Part shown: in pieces, positions 7,353-16,014 of the stretch | Position numbering within the stretch: the stretch's first letter is position 1 | How the letters are laid out: each line of letters opens with the position of its first letter | Assembly: GCF_013184495.1 (NCBI RefSeq) | Contig: NZ_JAAOIY010000001.1 | Location: 248,001-312,000, forward strand | DNA from: Sporosarcina jiandibaonis | Lineage (GTDB): Bacteria; Bacillota; Bacilli; Bacillales_A; Planococcaceae | Reading direction: 5' to 3' | DNA length: 64,000 nt | Position numbers and translations under genes: made by a program | Notes under the pieces: generated by a model | The model's database searches: none | What the model was told of the DNA's origin: nothing | What the model saw: the letters and a program-made list of their open reading frames with translations, nothing else

Positions 7353-8849
7353 TTATTTTGGTTCGAATGATGCAGCTGCTGCAGCTTCGACTTCATTCCA
7401 TGGAATGCCAAGTGCCTCTGCTACGCCTTCACCATATGCAGGATCCGCTTTATAGCAGTGTGAAATGTGTCGGAGCTGTATATGTTTATCGACACCGCTC
7501 ATATTAGCCGCCGTGTTTAAAAATAGTTCTTGTTTTTGCTCATCGTTCATCAAGTTAAATAATTTACCTGGTTGTTCAAAGTAGTTATCATCATCTTCTC
7601 TGAAGTCCCAACGATCCGCAGCTCCATGAATATCAAGAGCAGGCTCTTTATATTGCGGTTGCTCTTGCCATTCGCCGTAGCTGTTCGGTTCATAATGCAA
7701 AGTACTTCCCAAGTTTCCGTCAACTCTCATCGCACCGTCGCGGTGGAAGCTATGCACCGGGCATCTAGGTTGGTTAATCGGGATTTGATGATGATTAACG
7801 CCCAAACGATAACGCTGCGCATCGCCGTATGAGAATAGGCGACCTTGCAACATTTTGTCTGGGGAGAAGCTAATTCCCGGAACAACGTTTGCCGGCGTAA
7901 CTGCAAGTTGTTCTACTTCCGCAAAATAGTTATCAGGGTTTCGATTCAGTTCAAATTCGCCTACTTCAATAAGCGGGAAATCTTTTTTATACCATACTTT
8001 TGTTAAATCAAATGGATTGTAGGGCATGTTGGCTGCTTCTTCTTCCGTCATCACTTGGATGTACATTTTCCATTTTGGGAAATCACCGTTTTCGATAGAT
8101 TCATAAAGGTCGCGTTGATGACTTTCACGGTCGATGCCGATAAGCTCGACAGCATCTTTGTCAGTTAGATTTTCGATTCCTTGTTGCGTACGGAAGTGAA
8201 ATTTAACCCAAACACGTTCGTTTTCTGCGTTAATCATACTGAATGTATGACTTCCGAATCCATGCATATGTCGATATGATTTTGGAATGCCGCGATCACT
8301 CATTACAATTGTTACTTGGTGAAGTGCTTCAGGTAATGAAGTCCAGAAATCCCAGTTATTATTCGCACTTCTCATATTTGTGCGCGGATCACGTTTAACA
8401 GCATGGTTTAAGTCAGGGAATTGTAGAGGATCCCGGAAAAAGAATACAGGAGTATTATTTCCTACAACATCCCAGTTGCCTTGTTCTGTATAAAATCTAA
8501 GTGAAAATCCGCGAATATCACGTTCAGCGTCAGCCGCGCCGCGTTCGCCGGCAACTGTCGAGAAACGAGCGAAGATATCTGTTTTCTTGCCTACTTCCGA
8601 AAAAATTTTTGCGCTAGTATATTTAGTGATATCGTGGGTGACTGTGAACGTTCCATGAGCACCAGAACCTTTCGCGTGCATACGGCGCTCTGGGATAACC
8701 TCTCGATCAAAATGAGCCATCTTTTCTAGAAACCATACATCTTGGAGCAGCATAGGCCCTCTTGGACCCGCAGTCATTGAGTTCTGGTTGTCAACAACCG
8801 GAGCACCGGCAGCCGTAGTGAATTTTTTCTGATTTTCTTTATTACTCAT
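7353..8849 (-). CDS. katA: Haem catalase, small-subunit type
   Basis: Converts hydrogen peroxide to water and oxygen in the cytoplasm. 498 residues is the usual size for clade 3 monofunctional catalases. The distal active-site segment is [14 protein letters not shown] (His58), the distal Asn region is [11 protein letters not shown], and the proximal haem-ligand Tyr lies in [14 protein letters not shown]. The NADPH-type core [14 protein letters not shown] is also present. The start has a GGGAGTGAG ribosome site. An imperfect palindrome overlaps the probable -10 upstream. Nothing is truncated. Confidence 0.97.
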   Translation of the reverse strand: MSNKENQKKFTTAAGAPVVDNQNSMTAGPRGPMLLQDVWFLEKMAHFDREVIPERRMHAKGSGAHGTFTVTHDITKYTSAKIFSEVGKKTDIFARFSTVAGERGAADAERDIRGFSLRFYTEQGNWDVVGNNTPVFFFRDPLQFPDLNHAVKRDPRTNMRSANNNWDFWTSLPEALHQVTIVMSDRGIPKSYRHMHGFGSHTFSMINAENERVWVKFHFRTQQGIENLTDKDAVELIGIDRESHQRDLYESIENGDFPKWKMYIQVMTEEEAANMPYNPFDLTKVWYKKDFPLIEVGEFELNRNPDNYFAEVEQLAVTPANVVPGISFSPDKMLQGRLFSYGDAQRYRLGVNHHQIPINQPRCPVHSFHRDGAMRVDGNLGSTLHYEPNSYGEWQEQPQYKEPALDIHGAADRWDFREDDDNYFEQPGKLFNLMNDEQKQELFLNTAANMSGVDKHIQLRHISHCYKADPAYGEGVAEALGIPWNEVEAAAAASFEPK

Positions 8850-8867
8850 TCAGTCTCACTCCCTAGA

Positions 8868-8890
8868 TTATAATGTTACTTACATAATAA
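8868..8890 (-). promoter_or_regulatory. Imperfect palindrome overlapping the katA promoter
   Basis: On the minus strand TTATTATGT-N5-ACATTATAA forms a 9-5-9 inverted repeat with one mismatch, and its 3' half contributes the likely -10 TATAAT. This is where a PerR operator would be expected, but the arrangement differs from the compact 7-1-7 PerR box, so I call it only a candidate operator. Confidence 0.35.
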
Positions 8891-8956
8891 AGATAACAAA
8901 TAAGAAAGGACTGTACCAATAAAAAGATTGGAAAATATCAATATTATCTGTATTCT

Positions 8957-9733
8957 TTAAATATTTTGTTGCGTGATTTGAAAAGAGTAGTTGTTTTCGA
9001 ACTTAAAAAGCCCTAATTCATAAGTTCGTTCAATGAAAGTTACGTTATTATCATTATCGATTAGTAAGACCGTAGAGCAGCGAGTGCCGTAATTGGGTGT
9101 TCGAATGAAGATAGGGGACAATTGTCGTTCCAGTTCTAAGTCGATGCCCGTTTTTGGTAAGACTGCATCTTCAGCCAGTTCCGCATTCATTAAAATATAA
9201 AAGAGTTCATCTGTATCTAGTACTCTATTGTTCATGACATATTCATGTAACATCATTTTTCCTTTTATTACTTTGGGCCAAGGAGTATTGAGAAAGTGGT
9301 TACTTATACCATGCGTACCTTTTGGTATTTCAATTATTTGTTCGTTGATATTATTGTAATAATACAGTTGCTCAGCGTTTCCAATCATAATGTTGAATCC
9401 ATTATAATAATCCTTTTTTTCGTTTAGCTCATTAATGAAGTCTAACGGGGAAGTATCCTTGACTAAAAAGTTCTTAATAATCTCGCCGCGCGACTCTTTA
9501 ACTACGCCAAATTGAGCGGGATCGCGATAATTTGTTAAAGCTGCAACTCGACCGCTCTTTGTAATGCCTAACCATGTACCCATTTGTATTAAATCGCGAC
9601 CCGCTAACAGATTGGGTTCGTCTTCCCAAAAATGTGCAGGACGAGTAGGACGCTCATAAAATTCATCGCGATTGGCCGTGACAATCAATTTGTAGTTTGG
9701 ATGATCTTGGAGATGGAAGTTAATCAAACACAT
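8957..9733 (-). CDS. NRDE (TANGO2-like) family protein
   Basis: About 258 residues with the family-defining TANRDEFYERPT motif near residue 21 and the GGRDL-like segment (here LLAGRDLIQMGTWLG). The ATG at 9733 is preferred to 9739 because it gives MCLINF, in which Cys2 becomes the N-terminal residue after Met removal as in Ntn-type relatives, and it suits the AGGAG spacing. The eukaryotic relative TANGO2 is linked to haem/lipid handling; the bacterial function is not settled. The upstream PlsY-like gene ends 20 nt before it on the same strand, so the two are likely co-transcribed. Confidence 0.88.
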   Translation of the reverse strand: MCLINFHLQDHPNYKLIVTANRDEFYERPTRPAHFWEDEPNLLAGRDLIQMGTWLGITKSGRVAALTNYRDPAQFGVVKESRGEIIKNFLVKDTSPLDFINELNEKKDYYNGFNIMIGNAEQLYYYNNINEQIIEIPKGTHGISNHFLNTPWPKVIKGKMMLHEYVMNNRVLDTDELFYILMNAELAEDAVLPKTGIDLELERQLSPIFIRTPNYGTRCSTVLLIDNDNNVTFIERTYELGLFKFENNYSFQITQQNI

Positions 9734-9753
9734 TGTCATGATTCTCCTAGTTA

Positions 9754-10386
9754 TTATTTCTGCCTTTTTTTAAAAACAGCCGAGATTCGACTTTCATCGC
9801 CTTTCTTCATTCGTTGTATATTCTCAAAATGTTTAAGAATTGCAATTACGAATAAAACGAAGGTGATAACAGGGGACCATATTCCAGATGAAAACCCTAT
9901 CGCAAAAATAAATAATGAAATATAAAGCATTAGTACACCGAATACGAGATAATCTGTTACTAGAGCGACGACAACGAATACTATAAAAGCGAGTAATCCA
10001 AATAGCCAATCAATCCCGAATAAGATTCCAATTACAGTCGCAGTTCCTTTTCCTCCAGTAAATTTCATATAGAAGGGGAATGTATGACCAATAACGACCG
10101 CAGCTCCCGCGGCAAAGATAATAAGTGCACTATTTTCATCCGATAGGTTTGTTTGAACTGCAAACATACTAGCGAGAACGACTGCTAGTACGCCTTTTCC
10201 AATATCAACTGCCGCTACTAGTGCGCCAAACTTTTTTCCGAGTACAATTGTTGCATTCGATGCGCCGAAATTTTTAACGCCTTCTGTTTTTAGATTAACT
10301 CCAGAAATAATCTGCGCAATGCGGGCTCCATGCAAACATCCTAGTAAATACCCCCCACATAGAACAACAGTGAGCCAAACCCACAT
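9754..10386 (-). CDS. PlsY-like glycerol-3-phosphate acyltransferase (divergent paralogue)
   Basis: Integral membrane protein of 210 residues with about six hydrophobic segments. PlsY transfers an acyl group from acyl-phosphate to glycerol-3-phosphate, the first step of phospholipid synthesis. Family motif 1 appears as GVKNFGASNAT (the usual GSGNPGATN is changed) and motif 2 as VIGHTFPFYMKFTGGKGTAT. The altered motif 1 suggests a paralogue rather than the housekeeping plsY. The ATG is preceded by GGGGAAAAG. It forms an operon with the NRDE gene downstream. Confidence 0.85.
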   Translation of the reverse strand: MWVWLTVVLCGGYLLGCLHGARIAQIISGVNLKTEGVKNFGASNATIVLGKKFGALVAAVDIGKGVLAVVLASMFAVQTNLSDENSALIIFAAGAAVVIGHTFPFYMKFTGGKGTATVIGILFGIDWLFGLLAFIVFVVVALVTDYLVFGVLMLYISLFIFAIGFSSGIWSPVITFVLFVIAILKHFENIQRMKKGDESRISAVFKKRQK

Positions 10387-10480
10387 TACTTTTCCCCCTC
10401 AATTACGATTCACCTATAGTTTACCAGAAAAAATTCATTCTTAGTAGAACATTTTGAAGTTTTAAAAGTGAATAAAACGT

Positions 10481-10512
10481 AAAAAAACGCTAGACAGCAT
10501 ATTCTAGCGTTT
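10481..10512 (-). terminator. Terminator of the arylamine N-acetyltransferase gene
   Basis: Perfect 10-bp stem AAACGCTAGA / TCTAGCGTTT with an 8-nt loop; the minus-strand transcript ends in seven Ts. Confidence 0.85.
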
Positions 10513-10519
10513 ATCGTAA

Positions 10520-11266
10520 TTATAATTGGATTGCAAATGATTCTTTTAAGGTTTGCAGTTTTTCAGATTCCGTCAGATTCACTTTGTTCCGTAGATCATT
10601 TTCGATTATCGTTAAAGTTTGATCTGTCAATGTAACTCTTCCGTTTGTCGTCGCTATTGTAACGATGTCATGGTGAGTAAAAGAAGAATCTTTTGAGACT
10701 TGGTTAAATACGCACCCCTCATGGAAGTCAAGCAGATTTTTAGGTTCAGTGTTAAATCTATATAATGTTCTCTTCTCGTTGCGCGTATCATAGACCAAAT
10801 CAAATAATCGATCATTAAACTTGGTAATTGAATACATTGCGCTAACATCCATTTTTTTATCACCGTTAAGTGGGACTGGCAGTCGGGGACAGGCTGCGCC
10901 GAATCCAACATCAACTAAATAAGCTTCATCAAGATGAACGAGAATGGCTGCATGGGTATCGGGTTTTGCCCATTTTCCTGTTTGCCGTAAAACAGTAGCG
11001 GAAACGAGATGCGCATCATATCCCAATTCGCATAATAATGCGTGGAATAAACCGTTCACTTCATAACAAAACCCGCCGCGATGTTGCATCACAATTTTTT
11101 CGTAAATCGTTTTCAGATTTAAATAGATTGGTATATTTCGAATCACGTCTAGATTTTCGAATGGAATATGCTCTAAATGTAGATTTTGAAGTTGTTCTAA
11201 ATTTTGAAGTGAGACTTCTTTAAAGGAATGCGCATGAAATCTTTTTAAATACAGTTCACTGTCCAT
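10520..11266 (-). CDS. nat: Arylamine N-acetyltransferase
   Basis: Transfers acetyl from acetyl-CoA to arylamines or hydrazines through a Cys-His-Asp triad. All three residues are visible: Cys67 in RGGFCYEVNG, His105 in DTHAAILV and Asp119 in LVDVGFGA. 248 residues from the ATG at 11266, which has AGAGGTGAT five nt upstream; longer in-frame extensions lack a ribosome site. It is a single-gene unit with its own terminator. The true substrate cannot be read from the sequence; NAT homologues in Bacillus detoxify aromatic amines. Confidence 0.93.
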   Translation of the reverse strand: MDSELYLKRFHAHSFKEVSLQNLEQLQNLHLEHIPFENLDVIRNIPIYLNLKTIYEKIVMQHRGGFCYEVNGLFHALLCELGYDAHLVSATVLRQTGKWAKPDTHAAILVHLDEAYLVDVGFGAACPRLPVPLNGDKKMDVSAMYSITKFNDRLFDLVYDTRNEKRTLYRFNTEPKNLLDFHEGCVFNQVSKDSSFTHHDIVTIATTNGRVTLTDQTLTIIENDLRNKVNLTESEKLQTLKESFAIQL

Positions 11267-11449
11267 TATTATCACCTCTGATTTATTATATCGTATATAA
11301 ATGTAAGATGAAAATAACGTTTGATACGTTTCATTTTTGCATGAGAAGGCAATTGTAATACTAACACCTATATATTTGCTCAATTACAAGGATAACTTTA
11401 CAATGATTACATTGGAATATAAGGGTTATCTGAAAGGATGTTGTATATT

Positions 11450-11869
11450 ATGCTTGTTAATATAGGCGTGTTTCTGATTGCAATTGCATTTCTCCTCGTT
11501 GCAATTTATGTTGCAAAACTTCTGCTCCGAACATCTGCGATTATTTCAACACTCGGTTCAACAGTCTCAGATGTTGAAGGAAAATTAGATAAAATGATTA
11601 CCGAAATGGAAGCAACAATTGTCGAAATGAATTCGACGGCAATAGATGTTGAACATAAACTTGCTTCAACGAATGGATTGTTTATGGCGATAAAAGATAT
11701 CGGGGATACAACTTCGACTGTTAGCGGGGTATCGGAATCTTGGACTGACCAGTATGTAACAGATGAATCCTTAGCCGGCACTAGGCCGTTCATTCGCGCA
11801 ATTCAATTTGGAGAGTTTAGTTTTGAACTCGTTCGCTCTTGGAAAAAAGGGAAGCAAGCATCATTATAA
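11450..11869 (+). CDS. DUF948 membrane protein 1
   Basis: About 139 residues: one N-terminal transmembrane helix (VNIGVFLIAIAFLLVAIYVAKLLL) followed by a long amphipathic coiled-coil-like region rich in hydrophobic heptads (TVSDVEGKLDKMITEMEATI). This matches DUF948 / YtxG-YoxC type general-stress-linked proteins, whose role is unknown. The start is ambiguous: the ATG at 11438 overlaps GAAAGG, so the ATG at 11450 is preferred. It is the first of two co-directional DUF948 genes, with 26 nt between them. Confidence 0.75.
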   Translation: MLVNIGVFLIAIAFLLVAIYVAKLLLRTSAIISTLGSTVSDVEGKLDKMITEMEATIVEMNSTAIDVEHKLASTNGLFMAIKDIGDTTSTVSGVSESWTDQYVTDESLAGTRPFIRAIQFGEFSFELVRSWKKGKQASL

Positions 11870-11895
11870 CGACAAACTTGAAATGAGGGATTTGA

Positions 11896-12432
11896 ATGGA
11901 TTTAGTTGGAATCGGTGTATTATTGATCGGAATTTCTTTTTTAATATTAGCCATCTACTTTGTACGCATATTGAATAATCTGGCCAGTGTTATTAACGGT
12001 GTCGATAAGACAGTTGAACAACTTCCAAATCAACTTGACAAAATATTTAACGAAAGCGGTAATTTACTTCAGAATAGCAACGAAACATTAGCTGACGTTA
12101 ACGAGAAGCTAGAAACGCTAACACCTTATTTTCAGATTGTAGGAGATGTAGGCGAATCAACGCGCACATTGTCCTCGTCAATCGTAGATGCCACGAAATC
12201 AGCGAAAAGGAAAATGGACAAGATAGATCCAGCGACCCAAAACAAACGATTAGGCGGGGTATACGGCACTGCTGCTCTTGGTTATTATCTGTTTCAAAGA
12301 AGAAATGATTTAAAGCGGGAGATTGCTCCAAAATCCCTGCGGAAATTATATGATGCAGGTGAAAGAAAAGCATTGGAAATCGAACAAATAAAAGTTCAAT
12401 CCAGATTAGAGAACACAAAAAATAACGTGTAG
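11896..12432 (+). CDS. DUF948 membrane protein 2
   Basis: 178 residues with an N-terminal transmembrane helix, then the DUF948 coil with INGVDKTVEQLPNQLDKIF and PYFQIVGDVGESTRTLSSS, and a second weakly hydrophobic patch GGVYGTAALGYYLFQRR before a charged tail. The IVGDVGE motif is shared with DUF948 protein 3 on the opposite strand, showing that they are paralogues. AATGAGGGATTTGA precedes the ATG. The stop codon lies inside the shared terminator. Confidence 0.8.
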   Translation: MDLVGIGVLLIGISFLILAIYFVRILNNLASVINGVDKTVEQLPNQLDKIFNESGNLLQNSNETLADVNEKLETLTPYFQIVGDVGESTRTLSSSIVDATKSAKRKMDKIDPATQNKRLGGVYGTAALGYYLFQRRNDLKREIAPKSLRKLYDAGERKALEIEQIKVQSRLENTKNNV

Positions 12433-12462
12433 TAGGATCACCATCCTCTACACGTTATTTTT
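12421..12462. terminator. Bidirectional terminator between convergent DUF948 pairs
   Basis: 12-bp stem AATAACGTGTAG / CTACACGTTATT, a one-base bulge, then a 5-bp inner stem AGGAT / ATCCT, flanked by A and T tracts. It includes the last codons and stop of the plus-strand gene. Confidence 0.88.
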
Positions 12463-12483
12463 ATGTTTTTGTAATTGTTTCTT

Positions 12484-12900
12484 TTAAGATTTTCTTTTTT
12501 GTGACAAATAATAAATCATTGATAGTAATCCGAATAAACCTTCATATTGTTTGCTATTGGAAAATTCAACAGCCTCGGATGTTCTTTGTTTTAATGCAAT
12601 TGCTTTTTGTAGAGTGCTGTCTGTGAACTTTTGTGAAGCTTCACCGACATCTCCAACAATTTCAAAGATTGGTCTTAATTCTTTAACTTGATCATTAACA
12701 TTTTCAATTGTTTTGTTTCCTTCTTGCAGAACGGTTGTAGTTTGTTCGGTTATCTTAACGAAAGACTCTGGTAACTTTTCTGTCGTCAATTTCAAATTTT
12801 CCAGTACATCGGTCAGTTTTTTGATCGGTTTTATGAGAAATAGCACAAGGAACGCGAATGCTATACCAATAAGAAGTACACCAATTTCCAACAAGACCAT
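12484..12900 (-). CDS. DUF948 membrane protein 3
   Basis: 138 residues with an N-terminal transmembrane segment (IGVLLIGIAFAFLVLFLIKPI) and a coil containing LPESFVKITEQTTTVL and PIFEIVGDVGEASQKF. It closely parallels protein 2 (IVGDVGE motif, C-terminal GLFGLLSMIYYLSQKR patch). Its ATG lies two bases after the stop of protein 4, whose GAGGCGATAA end supplies the ribosome site, so translation is probably coupled. Confidence 0.8.
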   Translation of the reverse strand: MVLLEIGVLLIGIAFAFLVLFLIKPIKKLTDVLENLKLTTEKLPESFVKITEQTTTVLQEGNKTIENVNDQVKELRPIFEIVGDVGEASQKFTDSTLQKAIALKQRTSEAVEFSNSKQYEGLFGLLSMIYYLSQKRKS

Positions 12901-12902
12901 CG

Positions 12903-13325
12903 TTATCGCCTCTTTTCTTTTTCGCGTTTAAATCCATAATACATGCGTGCTGCTACTTCCGTTATTGCAGTCGTTTGTTGCATTAGTTCTGAATACTTTT
13001 TTGGAGGATTTGCAACCTTGTCCGAAATTTGTTTAAACGATTGGTCCATATGATTTGCGGTTTTACTAAAATCTTTTGCCGACTTCGATAAGCTATCAAA
13101 GTTTTGCATTTTGAGTTCTGCATCTTGTGCGATATGGTTGGTCTTTTCGAGTAGTTGTTCTGACTGTTTAGTAATTCCGCCAATTTTATTTTCTACTCGT
13201 TTTAATGTTTCAGAAACTTCACCCATCGTTTTCTTAGCGCTTTTCAAAGTAATAACAACAAAAATTGCGATTAATAATAGAGAAAGAGCCGCGATAAGAG
13301 CACTTGCGTACAATAAAAAATCCAT
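12903..13325 (-). CDS. DUF948 membrane protein 4
   Basis: 140 residues from the ATG at 13325; the upstream ATG at 13340 overlaps the GGAGGTG ribosome site and is rejected. It has an N-terminal transmembrane helix (LLYASALIAALSLLLIAIFVVI) followed by a charged heptad-rich region (EVSETLKRVENKIGGITKQ) and a basic C-terminus ending YYGFKREKEKRR. First gene of the minus-strand DUF948 pair. No known function. Confidence 0.8.
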   Translation of the reverse strand: MDFLLYASALIAALSLLLIAIFVVITLKSAKKTMGEVSETLKRVENKIGGITKQSEQLLEKTNHIAQDAELKMQNFDSLSKSAKDFSKTANHMDQSFKQISDKVANPPKKYSELMQQTTAITEVAARMYYGFKREKEKRR

Positions 13326-13581
13326 TAAGCACACCTCCATGATAATTCAAGTATACACATTTCCATCATATCTATAAAGTTCCACTCAATGCCGATAATT
13401 AAACATGAATTATGGATATGGAAAACGGGCGAAACTTGTCAACTTGAATATAATAATACGAGGGATATTATCTTCGATTGAAACGAGGGAAGAGAGATTC
13501 ATGGCAGCAGTTCCAATGAATAAATTACATTAATTGACGAAAAGATTGAATTTTTTATATAAAACAGGAAGGGAAGGTCTT

Positions 13582-13824
13582 GTGCAAATTTACGATGTCG
13601 CTCTTATTCCGCTAATTATCGGATTAGTTCAGGTGCTGAAGTATTTTGGTTTTAGGAAAAAGTGGTTTTTACCGCTTGCATCGTTGCTATTCGGCGTGTT
13701 AGCCGGTGTGATTTATGTTCATCCGCATGATGTCAAAGAGGGCATTCTGATTGGAGTGCTCATGGGCTTGTCCGCAAGCGGAATGTATTCAGGCGGAAAA
13801 GCGGTAATGGAAAAAGAGGAATAA
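13582..13824 (+). CDS. Small holin-like membrane protein
   Basis: 80 residues from a GTG at 13582 with GGAAGG 5 nt upstream; the in-frame TTG at 13534 has no such site. Three hydrophobic segments are visible: IYDVALIPLIIGLVQVLKYFG, WFLPLASLLFGVLAGVIYV and GILIGVLMGLSASGMYSGG, with a short charged tail. The layout resembles A118-type phage holins, but no lysin or other phage gene lies next to it, so it may be a domesticated holin or an unrelated small membrane protein. A ten-codon ORF (13501-13533) with a GAGGGAAGAGAG site just upstream could be a leader peptide. Confidence 0.65.
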   Translation: MQIYDVALIPLIIGLVQVLKYFGFRKKWFLPLASLLFGVLAGVIYVHPHDVKEGILIGVLMGLSASGMYSGGKAVMEKEE

Positions 13825-13907
13825 CTTCAAAGATATTCTTTGTGAAATAATATAAGAGGTCAGTCAGGAGGCAATTTTCCCATGAAAAACTGACCTGTTT
13901 GCATTTA

Positions 13908-14138
13908 TTAATCCCGTCTTAATTTAGTGATTCGACCTGTCTGAGCGTCAATTTCCATTTCGTACTCGATACCTTGTCGGGTAGTAATTTCTACATCATA
14001 TACGAGTCGGCCATTTTCAGTATCCAATTCTATTTTCGTGATTTCGCCAAGTATTTGTGACCTAGCGATACTCATGGCATCCTCAATAGAAATTCTGCTA
14101 TAACGATTGTATGGCTGATTCCAGTAATTGTTCGTCAT
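13908..14138 (-). CDS. PepSY domain protein
   Basis: 76-residue soluble protein. After an Asn/Tyr-rich N-terminus, residues 16-75 form a PepSY domain: ISIEDAMSIARSQILGEITKI, then two strands (GRLVYDVEITTRQGIEYEMEID) and the typical AQTGRI ending. No signal peptide is visible, so it is presumably cytoplasmic or spore-located. PepSY domains are thought to inhibit peptidases or bind peptides. GAAAGGGG precedes the ATG. Confidence 0.85.
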   Translation of the reverse strand: MTNNYWNQPYNRYSRISIEDAMSIARSQILGEITKIELDTENGRLVYDVEITTRQGIEYEMEIDAQTGRITKLRRD

Positions 14139-14211
14139 ACAATTCCCCTTTCGGTTTTTTACATTCTTTTTAGTCTATTCAAGTAGGTTTTTTTTGTTCA
14201 TTTCCATACAA

Positions 14212-14245
14212 AAAAACAGCTATCCATAATGGAATAGCTGTTTTT
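14212..14245 (-). terminator. Terminator of the POT transporter gene
   Basis: 12-bp stem AAAAACAGCTAT / ATAGCTGTTTTT with a short partly paired loop, directly after the minus-strand gene. Confidence 0.85.
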
Positions 14246-14249
14246 GAAT

Positions 14250-15740
14250 TTAACGCACGCCTTTCATGTAACGCTGGATCAATGGCGAAATAAAGAATAA
14301 CAACACACTTAGTGCGATTGCAATTCCGCCGATAATCCCAAAATATAACATTTCAGTTTCTGGCGAATAGAATTTTACAAGTTGCGCGTTTAAACCTTGC
14401 GCAGCAGCGTTTGATAAAAACCATAGACTCATAGTCTGGGCAGAGAAAGCAGCCGGTGCAAGTTTCGTTGTTGCAGACAATCCGACAGGTGACAAGCATA
14501 ATTCACCTAACACAACCATGAAGATGCTTAGAATGAGCCAGATTGGACTAACGAGTGCTTCAGATCCACCTAAATAACCAGGCAGCAAGATTACGATAAA
14601 TGATAAACCAGCAAACAGAAGACCTAACGAGAACTTCTGCGGAATTGAAGGTTGTCTATCACCAAGTCTTACCCATAACCATGCAAAAAATGGCGCTAGC
14701 GTAATAATGAATAGCGGGTTAAACGATTGGAACCAAGCAGGGGACATTTTGAATCCCAAGAAGTTAAGGTTCGTTCGTGTGTCAGCATAAAGCGCAAGAA
14801 TTGTAGAACCTTGCTCCGCAATTGCCCAAAACATGACAGATGCCATGAAGAGCGGAATGAATGCGATTATTCTAGAACGTTCAACGTCATTCGTTTTAGG
14901 ACTTCTATACATAACAACAAAATAAGCTGTTGGTATTAAAAATCCGAGAATTCCGACAATTCCTATGAAGGAGTTGAAAGTTAACCAACCTAGGGGGATT
15001 GATATTGCAATTAGAGCCGCAAGAATAATTGCTGAAATAGCAAATGTGGTATATACTTTTTTCTTCTCATCCGGCGCCAAAGGATTTGCAACTTGTGTTC
15101 CAGCTAATCCTAGATTCTTTTTCTTAGTCATGACAAACATAATTAGACCCAAAAACATACCTAATGCTGCAACACCGAAACCGAGGTGGAAACTCGTTTT
15201 CATTAAACTACCGACGATAAGTGGTGCTAGGAAACCACCCATATTGATACCCATATAAAAAATGCTGAATCCTGCATCGCGGCGGTTGTCAGTTTCAGAA
15301 TAGATGTCTCCGACAACACTAGAGACGTTCGGTTTTAATAGACCTGTTCCAATTACGATCAGTATCATCGAGATGAAAAACATCGTAAGATTACCGGGAA
15401 TTGCAAGTACTAAATGGCCGAACATAATAAAAATACCGCCGTAGAATACAGCTTTCGATGTACCAAATATCCGGTCAGCAAGCCAACCTCCGATAATTCC
15501 GGACATGTAAACGAGTGAACCGTATATAGACATGATTGACAAAGCAACCGTTTTATCTAATCCAAGTCCGCCATTAGAGACTTCATAGTACATGTAGAAA
15601 ACGAGGATAGCCCTCATCCCGTAATAAGAGAAGCGCTCCCAGAACTCAGTAAAGAATAATGTAAATAAACCTTTCGGGTGTCCAAAAAATCCTTTTTGGG
15701 GGACACTGTCGACAATTTCTTGTTTCGTTAACTTAGACAC
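14250..15740 (-). CDS. POT/PTR-family proton-dependent di-/tripeptide transporter
   Basis: Symporter of 496 residues that takes up di- and tripeptides with protons. The POT signature ExxERFxYYG is present as FFTEFWERFSYYGMRAIL near residue 32, followed by GGWLADRIFGTSKAVFYGG (PTR motif 1) and the FSIFYMGINMGGFLAPLI motif. About 14 hydrophobic segments are seen, in line with DtpT-like members. The first in-frame ATG (15755) includes an AGGAGG ribosome site itself, so the GTG six bases later at 15740 is the likely start. It has its own sigma-A promoter and terminator. Confidence 0.94.
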   Translation of the reverse strand: MSKLTKQEIVDSVPQKGFFGHPKGLFTLFFTEFWERFSYYGMRAILVFYMYYEVSNGGLGLDKTVALSIMSIYGSLVYMSGIIGGWLADRIFGTSKAVFYGGIFIMFGHLVLAIPGNLTMFFISMILIVIGTGLLKPNVSSVVGDIYSETDNRRDAGFSIFYMGINMGGFLAPLIVGSLMKTSFHLGFGVAALGMFLGLIMFVMTKKKNLGLAGTQVANPLAPDEKKKVYTTFAISAIILAALIAISIPLGWLTFNSFIGIVGILGFLIPTAYFVVMYRSPKTNDVERSRIIAFIPLFMASVMFWAIAEQGSTILALYADTRTNLNFLGFKMSPAWFQSFNPLFIITLAPFFAWLWVRLGDRQPSIPQKFSLGLLFAGLSFIVILLPGYLGGSEALVSPIWLILSIFMVVLGELCLSPVGLSATTKLAPAAFSAQTMSLWFLSNAAAQGLNAQLVKFYSPETEMLYFGIIGGIAIALSVLLFFISPLIQRYMKGVR

Positions 15741-15769
15741 GATAAACCTCCTCATATTATTATTTATTA

Positions 15770-15799
15770 ATAATACATCTAATAGTTTTCAAATGTCAA
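15770..15799 (-). promoter_or_regulatory. Sigma-A promoter of the POT transporter
   Basis: On the minus strand TTGACA (15794-15799), 18-nt spacer, TATTAT (15770-15775), about 30 nt before the GTG start. Confidence 0.75.
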
Positions 15800-15977
15800 A
15801 ATTAAATTTCACCTTTAATCAATGTCTATCAATACTGATTATTAAAGGTTTTGAGTTAATTTCTGTGTTTTTGAATAAAAGGAAAATAGTATTTTGAAAT
15901 AATTAAATAGTCTAATATGAGTGAAATTAAAGTTTGTCCTATCTATTCAGAAGCGGACTCATTTATTCGTCAGAAAG

Positions 15978-16009
15978 AAGCAGGGACCCGAATCGTCAGG
16001 CACCTGCTT
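15978..16009 (-). terminator. Probable terminator of the LytTR/ABC operon
   Basis: 7-bp stem AAGCAGG / CCTGCTT with a long loop just past the permease stop. The T tract is weak, so confidence is moderate. Confidence 0.5.
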
Positions 16010-16014
16010 TACTA

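Noticed and set aside
13582-13824. Prophage remnant around the holin-like gene
   Set aside because: No lysin, terminase, tail or integrase gene nearby; a single holin-like protein is not enough.
13857-13896. AGGTCAGT / ACTGACCT inverted repeat after the holin-like gene
   Set aside because: Loop of about 24 nt and no T tract; too weak to call a terminator.
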